From Bacteroidota bacterium (lineage in GTDB: Bacteria; Bacteroidota; Bacteroidia; Chitinophagales; Saprospiraceae), in the NCBI GenBank assembly GCA_003045895.1, contig PZPC01000014.1:17615-81614 (forward strand): a DNA stretch of 64,000 bases, in the 5' to 3' direction. The notes under the pieces are model-generated. The model searched no databases. It had not been told where the DNA came from and saw only the letters and a list, made by a program, of their open reading frames with translations. Position numbers and translations under genes: made by a program. Shown here piece by piece: positions 18,755 to 25,614 of this stretch (position 1 is the stretch's first letter; every line of letters begins with the position of its first letter).

Positions 18755-19178
18755 TTCTGCCTTGCTTAATAAAATTAAGGTGTGCTTCCTTGTTTTGAAA
18801 AAACGTTCGGTAATCGCCACCAACAATCTCCGGCAAATGCGCTGCCGGCTGTACGTATACGTAAGCCCAAACAGGCGTTGGGCTTGTTTCAACCGGCAGC
18901 AACAACCGCTGGTATTCCGGAACGTCATCGTCCAGGCATTCGTAAGCATCCAACTCGGCCAATACCCGGGTAGGATCTCGCAAATGGTGAATTTCGCCGT
19001 AAACCATTCCGGGGGCCTCCTGCTGGAATACGAACCCTGGGTAATAACCTAAGTCATACAGGATTCCCGGAAGAAAGGCAGGAAAAAACCCTTGGGAATG
19101 GGTACCCAAAAATCGGCTCATTCCGGAAGGAACTTCACTCAGTAGCGAACCATAAACGAACAGCAGTGGTGTTGGCAT
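18747..19178 (-). CDS. gamma-glutamylcyclotransferase-like protein
   Basis: 143 residues. It opens with [13 protein letters not shown], matching the FVYGSL substrate-binding motif of the GGCT/AIG2 fold, and has [19 protein letters not shown], in which the glutamate-rich segment supplies the catalytic acid. These proteins release 5-oxoproline from gamma-glutamyl dipeptides or related amines; the substrate here is unknown. The stop overlaps the DUF255 start by 8 bp. It is first in the probable run cyclotransferase, DUF255, DUF72, ppk1. Confidence 0.85.
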   Translation of the reverse strand: MPTPLLFVYGSLLSEVPSGMSRFLGTHSQGFFPAFLPGILYDLGYYPGFVFQQEAPGMVYGEIHHLRDPTRVLAELDAYECLDDDVPEYQRLLLPVETSPTPVWAYVYVQPAAHLPEIVGGDYRTFFQNKEAHLNFIKQGRNG

Positions 19179-19265
19179 ATGTTAGGTGAATGAAATGCAC
19201 CGGGTATACCGCTCGGTAGCAGGCTTGGTCCAATCAGGACAAAAACAAATCCACCTACTTAACGA

Positions 19266-19691
19266 CTACGAGATACCGATAAAAAACACGGTTCCCTTCA
19301 ACCGGTAGCTGGTCATACCTTCCGGGACGGGTTCATCCAGGCTGATCTTCTGACGAATGAGTCGGTAGATACCGTAGTACGTGTTGCCACTCATTTCCAG
19401 GGTTCCCTGTTTGCCCCCCACCGAGTCGTTGACGCAAAAAACCAGCAGGAAACCTATTTTCCCGTATTTAGGTTGCACCGTAAATGCCCCGGCCTGAATG
19501 GCGTCGACCATACCCAGCGACCGGATGGGATCCTGGTATTTGGCATTACCCGGTGGGCGTTGCGGGCTCTGGGTAGAATCGTAAGTGCCGTCGGTCACAA
19601 TGATGCTGATATCGCTTTTTTCCATTTTAGAAAACTGAGCCATCACCAGCCCCGGCAAAAAGAAGCTGAACACCAAAAGAAGTTGTTTCAT
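19266..19691 (-). CDS. small exported protein of unknown function
   Basis: 141 residues from ATG 19691, chosen because it places a clean signal peptide (MKQLLLVFSFFLPGLVMAQ) at the N-terminus; an in-frame start at 19724 adds eleven charged residues. The mature part has no recognised domain. It contains a beta-rich pattern with DISIIVTDGTYDS and GNTYYGIYRLIRQ and one cysteine. No operon partner is obvious. Confidence 0.6.
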   Translation of the reverse strand: MKQLLLVFSFFLPGLVMAQFSKMEKSDISIIVTDGTYDSTQSPQRPPGNAKYQDPIRSLGMVDAIQAGAFTVQPKYGKIGFLLVFCVNDSVGGKQGTLEMSGNTYYGIYRLIRQKISLDEPVPEGMTSYRLKGTVFFIGIS

Positions 19692-19839
19692 GATTAATCT
19701 TTTTAGTTGGGATTTTTTTAACAATTAGCTGTGATTAAATTGCAAGATATGACAAATATGGTTTGTAGGCCATCCCCGGAAGTCATTTAGAACAAGAGAA
19801 CTGGTTTTGTAGGCCTACGAAATTACGATGACCTCATTT

Positions 19840-20178
19840 TCAGACCAATAAAAAACGTTCGGGGAAAAGAGGGGCCATAAATAAAATTACTATCCCTGTT
19901 TTTACTAATTTAAGCTGGTGCTCATAACCTAAGTAGGATGCTTTGATTTCATAAGTACCAAATGGTACTTCTTTAAACTGAAAACGCCCCTGGGCATCGG
20001 TAGTGATGCCGGAAGAGGCCTCGGTAAGCAAGACGGTAGAAAATTCGACGGGTTGGTTATTTACCTTAACCTGCCCTTGAACAGATCCTGTTTGGGCACA
20101 AATGCCGGGGCTTATCAGCAGAGCCAGCAAGGCCAGCCGGTGGTGGTGATGTAGTAGCAATATATTTATTAGCTTCAT
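19840..20178 (-). pseudogene. carboxypeptidase-regulatory-like fragment, probable remnant of a TonB-dependent receptor
   Basis: 112 codons. A signal peptide containing four consecutive histidines is followed by a carboxypeptidase D regulatory-like domain: GSVQGQVKVNNQPVEFSTV, TDAQGRFQFKEVPFGTYEIKASYLGYE. In Bacteroidota this domain normally begins a TonB-dependent receptor or a longer surface protein. Here the frame ends 25 residues later with no plug or barrel. A neighbouring frame just downstream reads ENEVIVIS before a stop, which may be decayed remainder. A genuine small secreted protein is the alternative. Confidence 0.5.
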
Positions 20179-20199
20179 CTAAATTATAATTTTATTATG

Positions 20200-20227
20200 C
20201 AAATATAAAAAATTAGACTAATCTAAT
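20200..20227 (-). promoter_or_regulatory. promoter element with overlapping palindromic operator
   Basis: On the minus strand TATATTTG (20207-20200) matches TAnnTTTG, 21 bp before the ATG at 20178. Directly upstream, where the spacer would be, is the perfect inverted repeat ATTAGA-ctaa-TCTAAT (20212-20227). The arrangement TTAGA-N4-TCTAA resembles DtxR/MntR-type metal-regulator boxes. No clear -33 TTG is seen. Confidence 0.4.
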
Positions 20228-20270
20228 AAAATACTTTAACCTTACTAAAACCGCCTGGCCCTGACACAAA

Positions 20271-20304
20271 AAAAAAGGCCCGACGCTACCGTCCGACCTT
20301 TTTT
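20271..20304 (-). terminator. terminator of the Phe/Tyr operon
   Basis: Imperfect stem between AAAAAAGG plus CCCGACG (20271-20285) and CGTCC plus GACCTTTTTT (20290-20304) around the loop CTAC, with two mismatches. It has A and T tracts on both sides and could work in both directions. It lies about 65 bp beyond the last gene of the operon. Confidence 0.6.
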
Positions 20305-20368
20305 CTACTTAGCAAGTCCCTTTCCCCGGCTGCAGCACGATCCGCTCCCCCACCGGGGCCTGGCTTAG

Positions 20369-21442
20369 CTAAACCCGTTCCTGGTTCATCACCTTTTCCT
20401 GGTGGTCAATCGATTCCTGGTGAATAGCACGCAGGAGGGTATTGACAAAGTTTTCACTGAGCCCCAGCACGCTGGCTTTCACCATCATTTGATCCAGGAT
20501 TTCATTCCAACGGGTGGTTTGCAGAATGGCAATATTGTTGCGCTTTTTGTATTCGCCAATCTGTTCGGAAGCCTGCATCCGGCGCCCGAGCAATTTCATC
20601 AGTTCATCATCCAGTTCGTCTATTTGTTGGCGCAGATCGTCAATATGAGCGAGATACACGGCGTCATCGGTGGTTTCCTGTCGCAGCACCAGGCTGGCCA
20701 CCAATTCTTTGAAAACGGCTGGCGTAATCTGCTGGGCTGCGTCACTCCAGGCCTCGTCGGGACGGGGGTGAACTTCGGTCATGATACCATCATAGTTGAG
20801 GTCCATCGCTTCCTGCGCTACGGCCTGCAGCAAATCCCGACGACCACAAATGTGGCTGTTGTCACAGATCATCATCAGATCCGGAAACTGGCGCTTGAGA
20901 TCAATGGCCAATTGCCAACGCGGAACATTCCGGTATTTGGTCTCCCCGTGGAAAGAAAACCCGCGGTGGATGACCCCTATTTTGGTTACCCCTGCTTTGT
21001 AAATCCGCTCGATGGCGCCAATCCACAACTGCAAGTCCGGATTGATGGGATTCTTGATCAGTACCGGAATATCCATACCACTAATAGCGTCGGCGATTTC
21101 CTGTACGGAGAAAGGGTTGACGGTGGTCCGGGCACCCAGCCACAGTACATCAACCCCGTATTTCAGGGCTTCGTAAACGTGTTCGGCTTTGGCTACTTCG
21201 GTGGTCACTTTCAGGCCGGTTTCTTCCTTCACGCGTTTCAGCCAACCGAGACCTTCCTTGCCCACGCCTTCGAATGCACCCGGGCGGGTACGTGGTTTCC
21301 AAATGCCGGCACGAAACAGGTCAATATTTTGCTCGGCCAACGCGCGGGCCGTAGCCATTACCTGTCCTTCGGTTTCTGCGCTGCAAGGCCCGGCAATGAT
21401 GTAGGGACGCTTGAAGTCTTTCTTGATCGGTTCAAATTGCAT
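20369..21442 (-). CDS. bifunctional DAHP synthase / chorismate mutase
   Basis: 357 residues. Residues about 1-260 are a type I-beta (KDOPS-like) DAHP synthase: IIAGPCSAE, KPRTRPGAFEGVG, LWLGARTT, ICDNSHICG. It condenses PEP and erythrose 4-phosphate at the entry of the shikimate pathway. Residues about 265-350 are an AroQ-type chorismate mutase helix bundle (LRQQIDELDDELMKLLGRRM, IGEYKK), which converts chorismate to prephenate. The fusion is common in Bacteroidota. It is the last gene of the four-gene operon, 17 bp after tyrA, and ends before a terminator. Confidence 0.95.
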   Translation of the reverse strand: MQFEPIKKDFKRPYIIAGPCSAETEGQVMATARALAEQNIDLFRAGIWKPRTRPGAFEGVGKEGLGWLKRVKEETGLKVTTEVAKAEHVYEALKYGVDVLWLGARTTVNPFSVQEIADAISGMDIPVLIKNPINPDLQLWIGAIERIYKAGVTKIGVIHRGFSFHGETKYRNVPRWQLAIDLKRQFPDLMMICDNSHICGRRDLLQAVAQEAMDLNYDGIMTEVHPRPDEAWSDAAQQITPAVFKELVASLVLRQETTDDAVYLAHIDDLRQQIDELDDELMKLLGRRMQASEQIGEYKKRNNIAILQTTRWNEILDQMMVKASVLGLSENFVNTLLRAIHQESIDHQEKVMNQERV

Positions 21443-21459
21443 GGTCTATTAATTTGTCT

Positions 21460-22299
21460 TTATGAAATTATTTTTCTGATTTGATTAGCGGCTTCAATTT
21501 TCTGGTAGAAAGCAGCGAAGTCCTTTTTGATCAACAAACTCCGAAAGTGGGCCAACTGTTGGATGTGTTCATCCAGGACGTCCAGGACATTGTCCCGGTT
21601 TTGGCGAAAAATCGGAATCCACATATCCGGCGAACTTTTGGCCAGGCGAACCGTGCTGCTGAAGCCCCCCCCGGCCAACTGAAAAATCCGGTTCTCGTTG
21701 CGTTCTTTTTCCAGTACCGTCAGGGCCAACGCAAAAGAGCTGATGTGGGAAATATGCGACACGTAGGCGGTATGCACATCGTGCTCGGTGCTGTGGTAGT
21801 TGACCATGCGCATGGGGATACTTTCGTACAGGGCACTAACGAGTGCCAGGGCATCCTCGTCACTGTCTTCCACATCGCACAAGACCGTGCATTTGCCATC
21901 GTAAAGGTTCGGGACAGCAGCTTCGGGGCCACTGTATTCTGTTCCGGCCATGGGGTGGGTAGCTACCAGGCGGCCGCGTTTGGGGTGGTCTTTTACCGCT
22001 GCCAACAACTGCAATTTGGTGGATCCCACATCCATGACCACCTGCTGGTCTAGCTGGTCCAACACTTCGGGTAAAACCCGCAACATGGCATCTACCGGAA
22101 TGGCCAGAATGATCAGGTCCGATTGCGCTACCGCACTGGCCATATCCAGATCCACATCGATGATCCGTCGCCGGATCGCCTTGTCCAGGTTGTCCTGGCT
22201 GGCATCCACACCGATAATGTGATGAGCGAAACCGTTTTCTTTCAGCGTGATGGCCAGCGAACCGCCAATTAAGCCTACGCCTACTATCGTTATTGTCAC
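21460..22299 (-). CDS. tyrA: prephenate dehydrogenase
   Basis: 279 residues. The N-terminal Rossmann domain begins IVGVGLIGGSLAITLKENG and contains GVDAS, where the acidic residue suggests NAD preference. THPMAGTEYSGPEAA is the substrate-binding block of the family. The enzyme oxidatively decarboxylates prephenate to 4-hydroxyphenylpyruvate for tyrosine. No ACT domain follows, so feedback control may come from the operon leader. The start codon is GTG at 22299. It lies between the aminotransferase and the DAHP synthase-chorismate mutase gene. Confidence 0.9.
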   Translation of the reverse strand: MTITIVGVGLIGGSLAITLKENGFAHHIIGVDASQDNLDKAIRRRIIDVDLDMASAVAQSDLIILAIPVDAMLRVLPEVLDQLDQQVVMDVGSTKLQLLAAVKDHPKRGRLVATHPMAGTEYSGPEAAVPNLYDGKCTVLCDVEDSDEDALALVSALYESIPMRMVNYHSTEHDVHTAYVSHISHISSFALALTVLEKERNENRIFQLAGGGFSSTVRLAKSSPDMWIPIFRQNRDNVLDVLDEHIQQLAHFRSLLIKKDFAAFYQKIEAANQIRKIIS

Positions 22300-22332
22300 A
22301 AGGATTAAATTTTAACCGTTAATAAAACACCT

Positions 22333-23544
22333 TTAAACTGCGGCTAACAAACCCGCTTTGATCCGCTGCCGGGCTTCTTCCAGCACCTCCACCGGACTAC
22401 ACAAGGCAATGCGGACATACGGATTGCCGGCGTGGCCAAATATGCCACCTGGCGTCAGGAAAACCCCGGAACGAGCGAGTATCTCATCCGTCAGGGCGTA
22501 GCCATCTTCGTACGTGTCGGGTACGGCAGCCCAAACGAACATGCCCACCTGACGGGCATTGATCTGGCAACCCAAATCCTGGAGTATTTCTACGGCCTTG
22601 AGTCGGCGTTGCCGATAAATGGCGTTTTGTTCCTGGTACCACTCCGGCGGAAGTGCCAGGGCCGTGATGGCGGCCAATTGCAACGGTTTGAACATGCCGG
22701 AATCCATGTTGCTCTTGAAGCGCAGTACCGTTTGTAAACAAGCGGCATCGCCTGCCAACATACCCACCCGCCAGCCCGCCATGTTGTGGGCCTTGCTCAG
22801 GGAGTTCAGCTCCAGGGCAACCGCTTTGGCCCCCGGCACAGCCAGGATGCTCAGCGGCTCATCGTTGAGGATGAAGGCGTAGGGGTTGTCATTGACCACT
22901 AAAATACCGTGGGTCTGCGCAAAAGACACCAAATCTTGAAAGAAGTCCAGGCGAGCCGCGGTACCCGTAGGCATATGCGGGTAGTTGACCCACATCAGCT
23001 TGACCTTGCTGAGATCCTGTTGGGCCAGCATGTTCAGGTCTGGAAACCAGTTCTTATCGGCAGCCAGCTCGTATTCACGTACCTTACCACCAGCCAGCTC
23101 CGTAGCCGAACGGTAAGTGGGGTAGCCCGGATTGGGTACCAGGACCTCATCCCCGGCATTGAGAAAAGCCATGCTGATGTGCATGATGCCTTCCTTGGAG
23201 CCCATCAGCGGAAGGATCTCATTGGCAGGATTCAACGCCACCTGAAAATAACGATCGTACCAGTCGGCGAAGGCCTGCCGCAATTCCGGCAATCCTTGAT
23301 AAGACTGGTAATTGTGGTTCTGCTGGTGGCCACTGGCTTCCTGAAGCGTCCTGATAACCGACGGATGAGGAGCCAGATCAGGGCTGCCAATCCCTAAATT
23401 GATAATGTCTTTTCCCGCTGCCCGCAACTCAGCAATCTCCCTCAGCTTGCGGGAAAAATAGTATTCTTCTACCTGTCCCAGGCGTTGCGCCGGTGAGATC
23501 ATCGTTGCCATCGGTTTGCTCGTCGTTGTCATTGTTGTTTCCAT
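22333..23544 (-). CDS. class I/II PLP aminotransferase, probable aromatic aminotransferase
   Basis: 403 residues from ATG 23544; the in-frame TTG at 23556 is less likely. Fold-type I features are present: NLGIGSPDLAPHPSV, GSKEGI, PNPGYPTY, NDNPYAF and SLSKAHNMAGWRVGM with the PLP lysine. The usual NPTG reads MPTG. It resembles the DapL/AspC-like group. Its place between prephenate dehydratase and prephenate dehydrogenase points to the final transamination to phenylalanine and tyrosine, but substrate is inferred from context only. Confidence 0.85.
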   Translation of the reverse strand: METTMTTTSKPMATMISPAQRLGQVEEYYFSRKLREIAELRAAGKDIINLGIGSPDLAPHPSVIRTLQEASGHQQNHNYQSYQGLPELRQAFADWYDRYFQVALNPANEILPLMGSKEGIMHISMAFLNAGDEVLVPNPGYPTYRSATELAGGKVREYELAADKNWFPDLNMLAQQDLSKVKLMWVNYPHMPTGTAARLDFFQDLVSFAQTHGILVVNDNPYAFILNDEPLSILAVPGAKAVALELNSLSKAHNMAGWRVGMLAGDAACLQTVLRFKSNMDSGMFKPLQLAAITALALPPEWYQEQNAIYRQRRLKAVEILQDLGCQINARQVGMFVWAAVPDTYEDGYALTDEILARSGVFLTPGGIFGHAGNPYVRIALCSPVEVLEEARQRIKAGLLAAV

Positions 23545-23585
23545 TTTAAGTACCAAACATTCGCGTTATTTCCTTGCTGATGGGG

Positions 23586-24482
23586 TTACACCTCTTGCTT
23601 CTCTCCTTCCGGATAAGCGCCCATGAGGTACAATTCCCGCGTAATGGGCCGGATGGCATCAATAGCCTGCTGCCAGGTTCGGTCGCCCTGCACAACAAAG
23701 TCGACAAAGAAGCGGTATTCCCAGGGCCGGCCAATGATGGGTGCCGATTGGATCTTGGTTAAATTCACCTGATAAGCGGCCAATACGGCCAGGGTTTGAT
23801 AAAGGCTACCCACTTCGTGATCCACCGTAAAACTCAGGGAAATTTTATTGGAATCGTCCTGTTCCAGTATGTGATCACCCGATTGTTCCAGGACCAAAAA
23901 GCGGGTATGGTTCTGCTTATTAGTTTCGATACCAGCCGCCAGGATGTCCAATCCGTATAAACCAGCGGCCTGGCTCGAAGCGATGGCTCCAATGTGCTGC
24001 CATTGGTTCTCCATTACCTCGCGGGCGCTGAGCGCGGTATCGACGGTTTCTACCAGGTGGATATGCGGGTATTGGAAAAAAAATTGGCGGCACTGTTCAA
24101 TGGCAACGGGGTGCGAATGCACTTCTTTGAGGTCCTCGATCCGTACCCCCGGCAGGGTCAGCAGGTTTTGCTCAATCCGCAGGAAAACCTCGCCCGTGAT
24201 CTGGACCTTGCTCTCCAGTAACAGCCGGTAATTGGCCATCAGGCTGCCAGCCAGGGTGTTTTCAATGGCCATGAGCCCCGCATCGGTGGTTTCACCCCGT
24301 TCAATAGCGGCGATGAGCTCCGCAAAAGTGTGGGCGGGTACTATTTCCAGGTCGCGGTTCGCAAAAAACTGGCGGGCCGCGATCTCGTGAAAGGCACCGG
24401 CGTAGCCTTGAATGCCTACCCGCAGTAAGCCCGTAGTTTCCTTGTTTGCCAGCGCCAGCGGGGCACCAATAGTCGTCTGCAT
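23586..24482 (-). CDS. pheA: prephenate dehydratase with ACT domain
   Basis: 298 residues. After about 20 extra residues the catalytic domain begins RVGIQGYAGAFHEIAARQFF; MAIENTLAGSL and the NHTRFLVL block with the catalytic Thr of the T-R-F motif are present. The C-terminal ACT domain (about 210-290) would bind phenylalanine. It converts prephenate to phenylpyruvate. It is the first structural gene of the operon; its ATG at 24482 lies 12 nt after the U tract of the second attenuator, so expression depends on readthrough of both upstream terminators. Confidence 0.95.
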   Translation of the reverse strand: MQTTIGAPLALANKETTGLLRVGIQGYAGAFHEIAARQFFANRDLEIVPAHTFAELIAAIERGETTDAGLMAIENTLAGSLMANYRLLLESKVQITGEVFLRIEQNLLTLPGVRIEDLKEVHSHPVAIEQCRQFFFQYPHIHLVETVDTALSAREVMENQWQHIGAIASSQAAGLYGLDILAAGIETNKQNHTRFLVLEQSGDHILEQDDSNKISLSFTVDHEVGSLYQTLAVLAAYQVNLTKIQSAPIIGRPWEYRFFVDFVVQGDRTWQQAIDAIRPITRELYLMGAYPEGEKQEV

Positions 24483-24494
24483 AAGTTCGGTATT

Positions 24495-24527
24495 AAAACA
24501 AAAATGTCCCGTGGTGACGGGACATTT
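24495..24527 (-). terminator. attenuator terminator 2, directly before pheA
   Basis: Perfect 11-bp stem AAATGTCCCGT (24527-24517) with ACGGGACATTT (24512-24502), loop CACC, followed by TTTTTGTTTT on the minus strand. The 5' arm is region 3. It can instead pair with region 2 at 24561-24552 (GGGTATTTGG with CTAAATG-T-CCC at 24529-24519, ten pairs with one bulged U), which would prevent the terminator. Confidence 0.88.
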
Positions 24528-24551
24528 AGTTATGATTAAAATTAGTCATAC

Positions 24552-24582
24552 CCAAATACCCTCTACGTTTTTACGTAAAAGA
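24552..24582 (-). promoter_or_regulatory. 1:2 pause hairpin and antiterminator region 2 of attenuator 2
   Basis: On the minus strand TCTTTTACGT (24582-24573) pairs over ten positions, three of them G-U among A-U/G-C pairs plus one terminal G-U, with ACGTAGAGGG (24568-24559) around an AAAA loop. The 5' arm covers codons Phe17, Phe18, Tyr19 of the second leader peptide. Its 3' arm shares GGG with the antiterminator strand 24561-24552, so the two structures exclude each other. Confidence 0.75.
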
Positions 24583-24631
24583 AATAGTTGCTAAAAAAAT
24601 AATAGCGCCCGGTGGTGGTATGATTTGGCAT
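24563..24631 (-). CDS. leader peptide 2 of the Phe/Tyr operon
   Basis: A 22-codon ORF, ATG at 24631 and TAG at 24565-24563. The peptide starts MPNHTTTGR and continues YYFFSNYFFYVKT: eight of its last thirteen residues are Phe or Tyr (four each). The ATG lies 6 nt after the U tract of terminator 1. The last Phe-Phe-Tyr codons form the 5' arm of the 1:2 hairpin, where a stalled ribosome would free region 2 for antitermination. It closely follows the design of known pheA-type leader peptides. Confidence 0.85.
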   Translation of the reverse strand: MPNHTTTGRYYFFSNYFFYVKT

Positions 24632-24637
24632 AAGCTT

Positions 24638-24669
24638 AAAATAAAAATGGTCCCGCTCTTGCGGAACCA
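24638..24669 (-). terminator. attenuator terminator 1
   Basis: Stem TGGTTCCGC (24669-24661) with GCGGGACCA (24656-24648), nine pairs including one G-U, loop AAGA, then TTTTTATTTT. The 5' strand GGTGGTTCC (24671-24663) can instead pair with GGAACTACC (24717-24709) over nine positions, giving an antiterminator. Confidence 0.85.
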
Positions 24670-24708
24670 CCTTTTATCACTTTATTTTCTGATTCTTGAA
24701 GCAATAAC

Positions 24709-24737
24709 GGTAGTTCCTTTATGCCGTGGCATAAAAA
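24709..24737 (-). promoter_or_regulatory. 1:2 pause hairpin and antiterminator region 2 of attenuator 1
   Basis: TTTTTATGC (24737-24729) pairs with GCATAAAGG (24724-24716), nine pairs, loop CACG. The 5' arm covers codons Phe14, Tyr15 and Ala16 of leader peptide 1. Region 2, GGAACTACC (24717-24709), begins just after the leader stop, shares GG with the 1:2 stem, and is complementary to terminator strand 24671-24663. Confidence 0.75.
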
Positions 24738-24775
24738 CAGCAACCAAAATAGTAAAAGCTATTGCTAGAAGACAT
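24719..24775 (-). CDS. leader peptide 1 of the Phe/Tyr operon
   Basis: An 18-codon ORF from ATG 24775 to TAA at 24721-24719, about 22 nt after the predicted transcription start. The peptide is MSSSNSFYYFGCCFYATA, with three Phe and three Tyr in ten consecutive residues. The second Phe-Tyr pair is inside the 1:2 hairpin. It is followed by its own antiterminator and terminator. Confidence 0.82.
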   Translation of the reverse strand: MSSSNSFYYFGCCFYATA

Positions 24776-24802
24776 CTTTGTTATTGTTTGATTAGAACGA
24801 AA

Positions 24803-24833
24803 CAAACGTAGAGAATAAATCTAGTTTCCACAA
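24803..24833 (-). promoter_or_regulatory. promoter of the Phe/Tyr operon
   Basis: On the minus strand TTG (24833-24831), 20-bp spacer, TACGTTTG (24810-24803): a full match to the Bacteroidota consensus. Transcription should start near 24797 and gives a leader of about 315 nt before pheA. It lies in the 316-bp region between pheA and the mqnB stop, which is otherwise without genes; 24834-24926 holds nothing further that I recognise. Confidence 0.8.
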
Positions 24834-24926
24834 GTAATTCCAGATAAAACAAAAAAAAACAAATGATCGTTCGTACGTATAAGTATTTGAGCACTAAGCT
24901 ACGAGCAGCGCTTTTCACTCCACTAA

Positions 24927-25610
24927 TTAAACGGCTCCCATAGCGCCCAATAGCTCCGACAAGGTTGTATTGAGGGTGGCAATGGCTTCGTGGAGTCGCC
25001 AGTTTTCTCGCTGGCGGCGTTCGACGTAATTGCTAATCGCCCGAATTTGCAAAAAAGGCGTCTGACTGGTCGTAGCCGCCAGGAAGAAAGCAGCTCCTTC
25101 CATCGTCTCCACCTGCGCGAAAGGATATTGTTGGCGCAATTGGGCAATACTGGCATCCTCGCCGTGCACCTTATTCACACTGATGCCGTGTACCTGGGGC
25201 AAGAATGCCCGCGCTACTTCCGGCTGGTTCCAAATGCGCCCCTGGTGAAAGGGAGGGACATTCCCGTCTACCAGCCCCATGTCCATTACGCTGGCAAATC
25301 GGCCATCTGCTTCTTCGACGCCCAGATCGGCAAAACACTCGGAAACGACCTCTACCACCTGGCCCAGTTCCAACTGGCGATCAAGTGCGCCGGCTACGCC
25401 GGCCTGGAGGAGCCAATCGTACTTGTTCTGCCCCAACCGGAAGCCCAGGGCACAAGCCGCAAGCGGTAAACCCACCCCGGAAATGAGCACTTCCACCGTC
25501 AGCGTGGGCCAGTGAAAAACGAGCGGCTCTTTTTCTTTCCCGGCTTGTCGCCAGGTGGCTAATAAGGGCGCAATTTCGTAGGGTGTTGCGGATACAAGAA
25601 GAATGGTCAT
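24927..25610 (-). CDS. mqnB: futalosine hydrolase
   Basis: 227 residues, a nucleoside phosphorylase-fold hydrolase. Motifs: LISGVGLPLAACALGF, LLQAGVAGALD, and VETMEGAAFFLAA containing the Glu that binds the ribose, plus RAISNYVE with the catalytic residue of the MTA/SAH nucleosidase family. The CoA-less menaquinone pathway uses it to remove hypoxanthine from futalosine. The length and the DMGLVDGNVPP block match MqnB rather than MTAN. The gene starts 4 bp after the upstream propeller gene and is probably cotranscribed with it. Confidence 0.85.
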   Translation of the reverse strand: MTILLVSATPYEIAPLLATWRQAGKEKEPLVFHWPTLTVEVLISGVGLPLAACALGFRLGQNKYDWLLQAGVAGALDRQLELGQVVEVVSECFADLGVEEADGRFASVMDMGLVDGNVPPFHQGRIWNQPEVARAFLPQVHGISVNKVHGEDASIAQLRQQYPFAQVETMEGAAFFLAATTSQTPFLQIRAISNYVERRQRENWRLHEAIATLNTTLSELLGAMGAV

Positions 25611-25614
25611 GGTT

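Noticed and set aside
16646..18949. Longer DUF255 form starting at 18949
   Set aside because: The extra 65 residues overlap the cyclotransferase gene and hide the lipoprotein signal that begins at 18754.
20402..21484. 360-codon plus-strand ORF opposite the DAHP synthase gene
   Set aside because: Antisense shadow; the minus strand encodes a complete, well conserved enzyme.
24620..24811. Plus-strand 63-codon ORF in the pheA leader region
   Set aside because: It is antisense to the two attenuators; base pairing of the leader stems produces the open frame.
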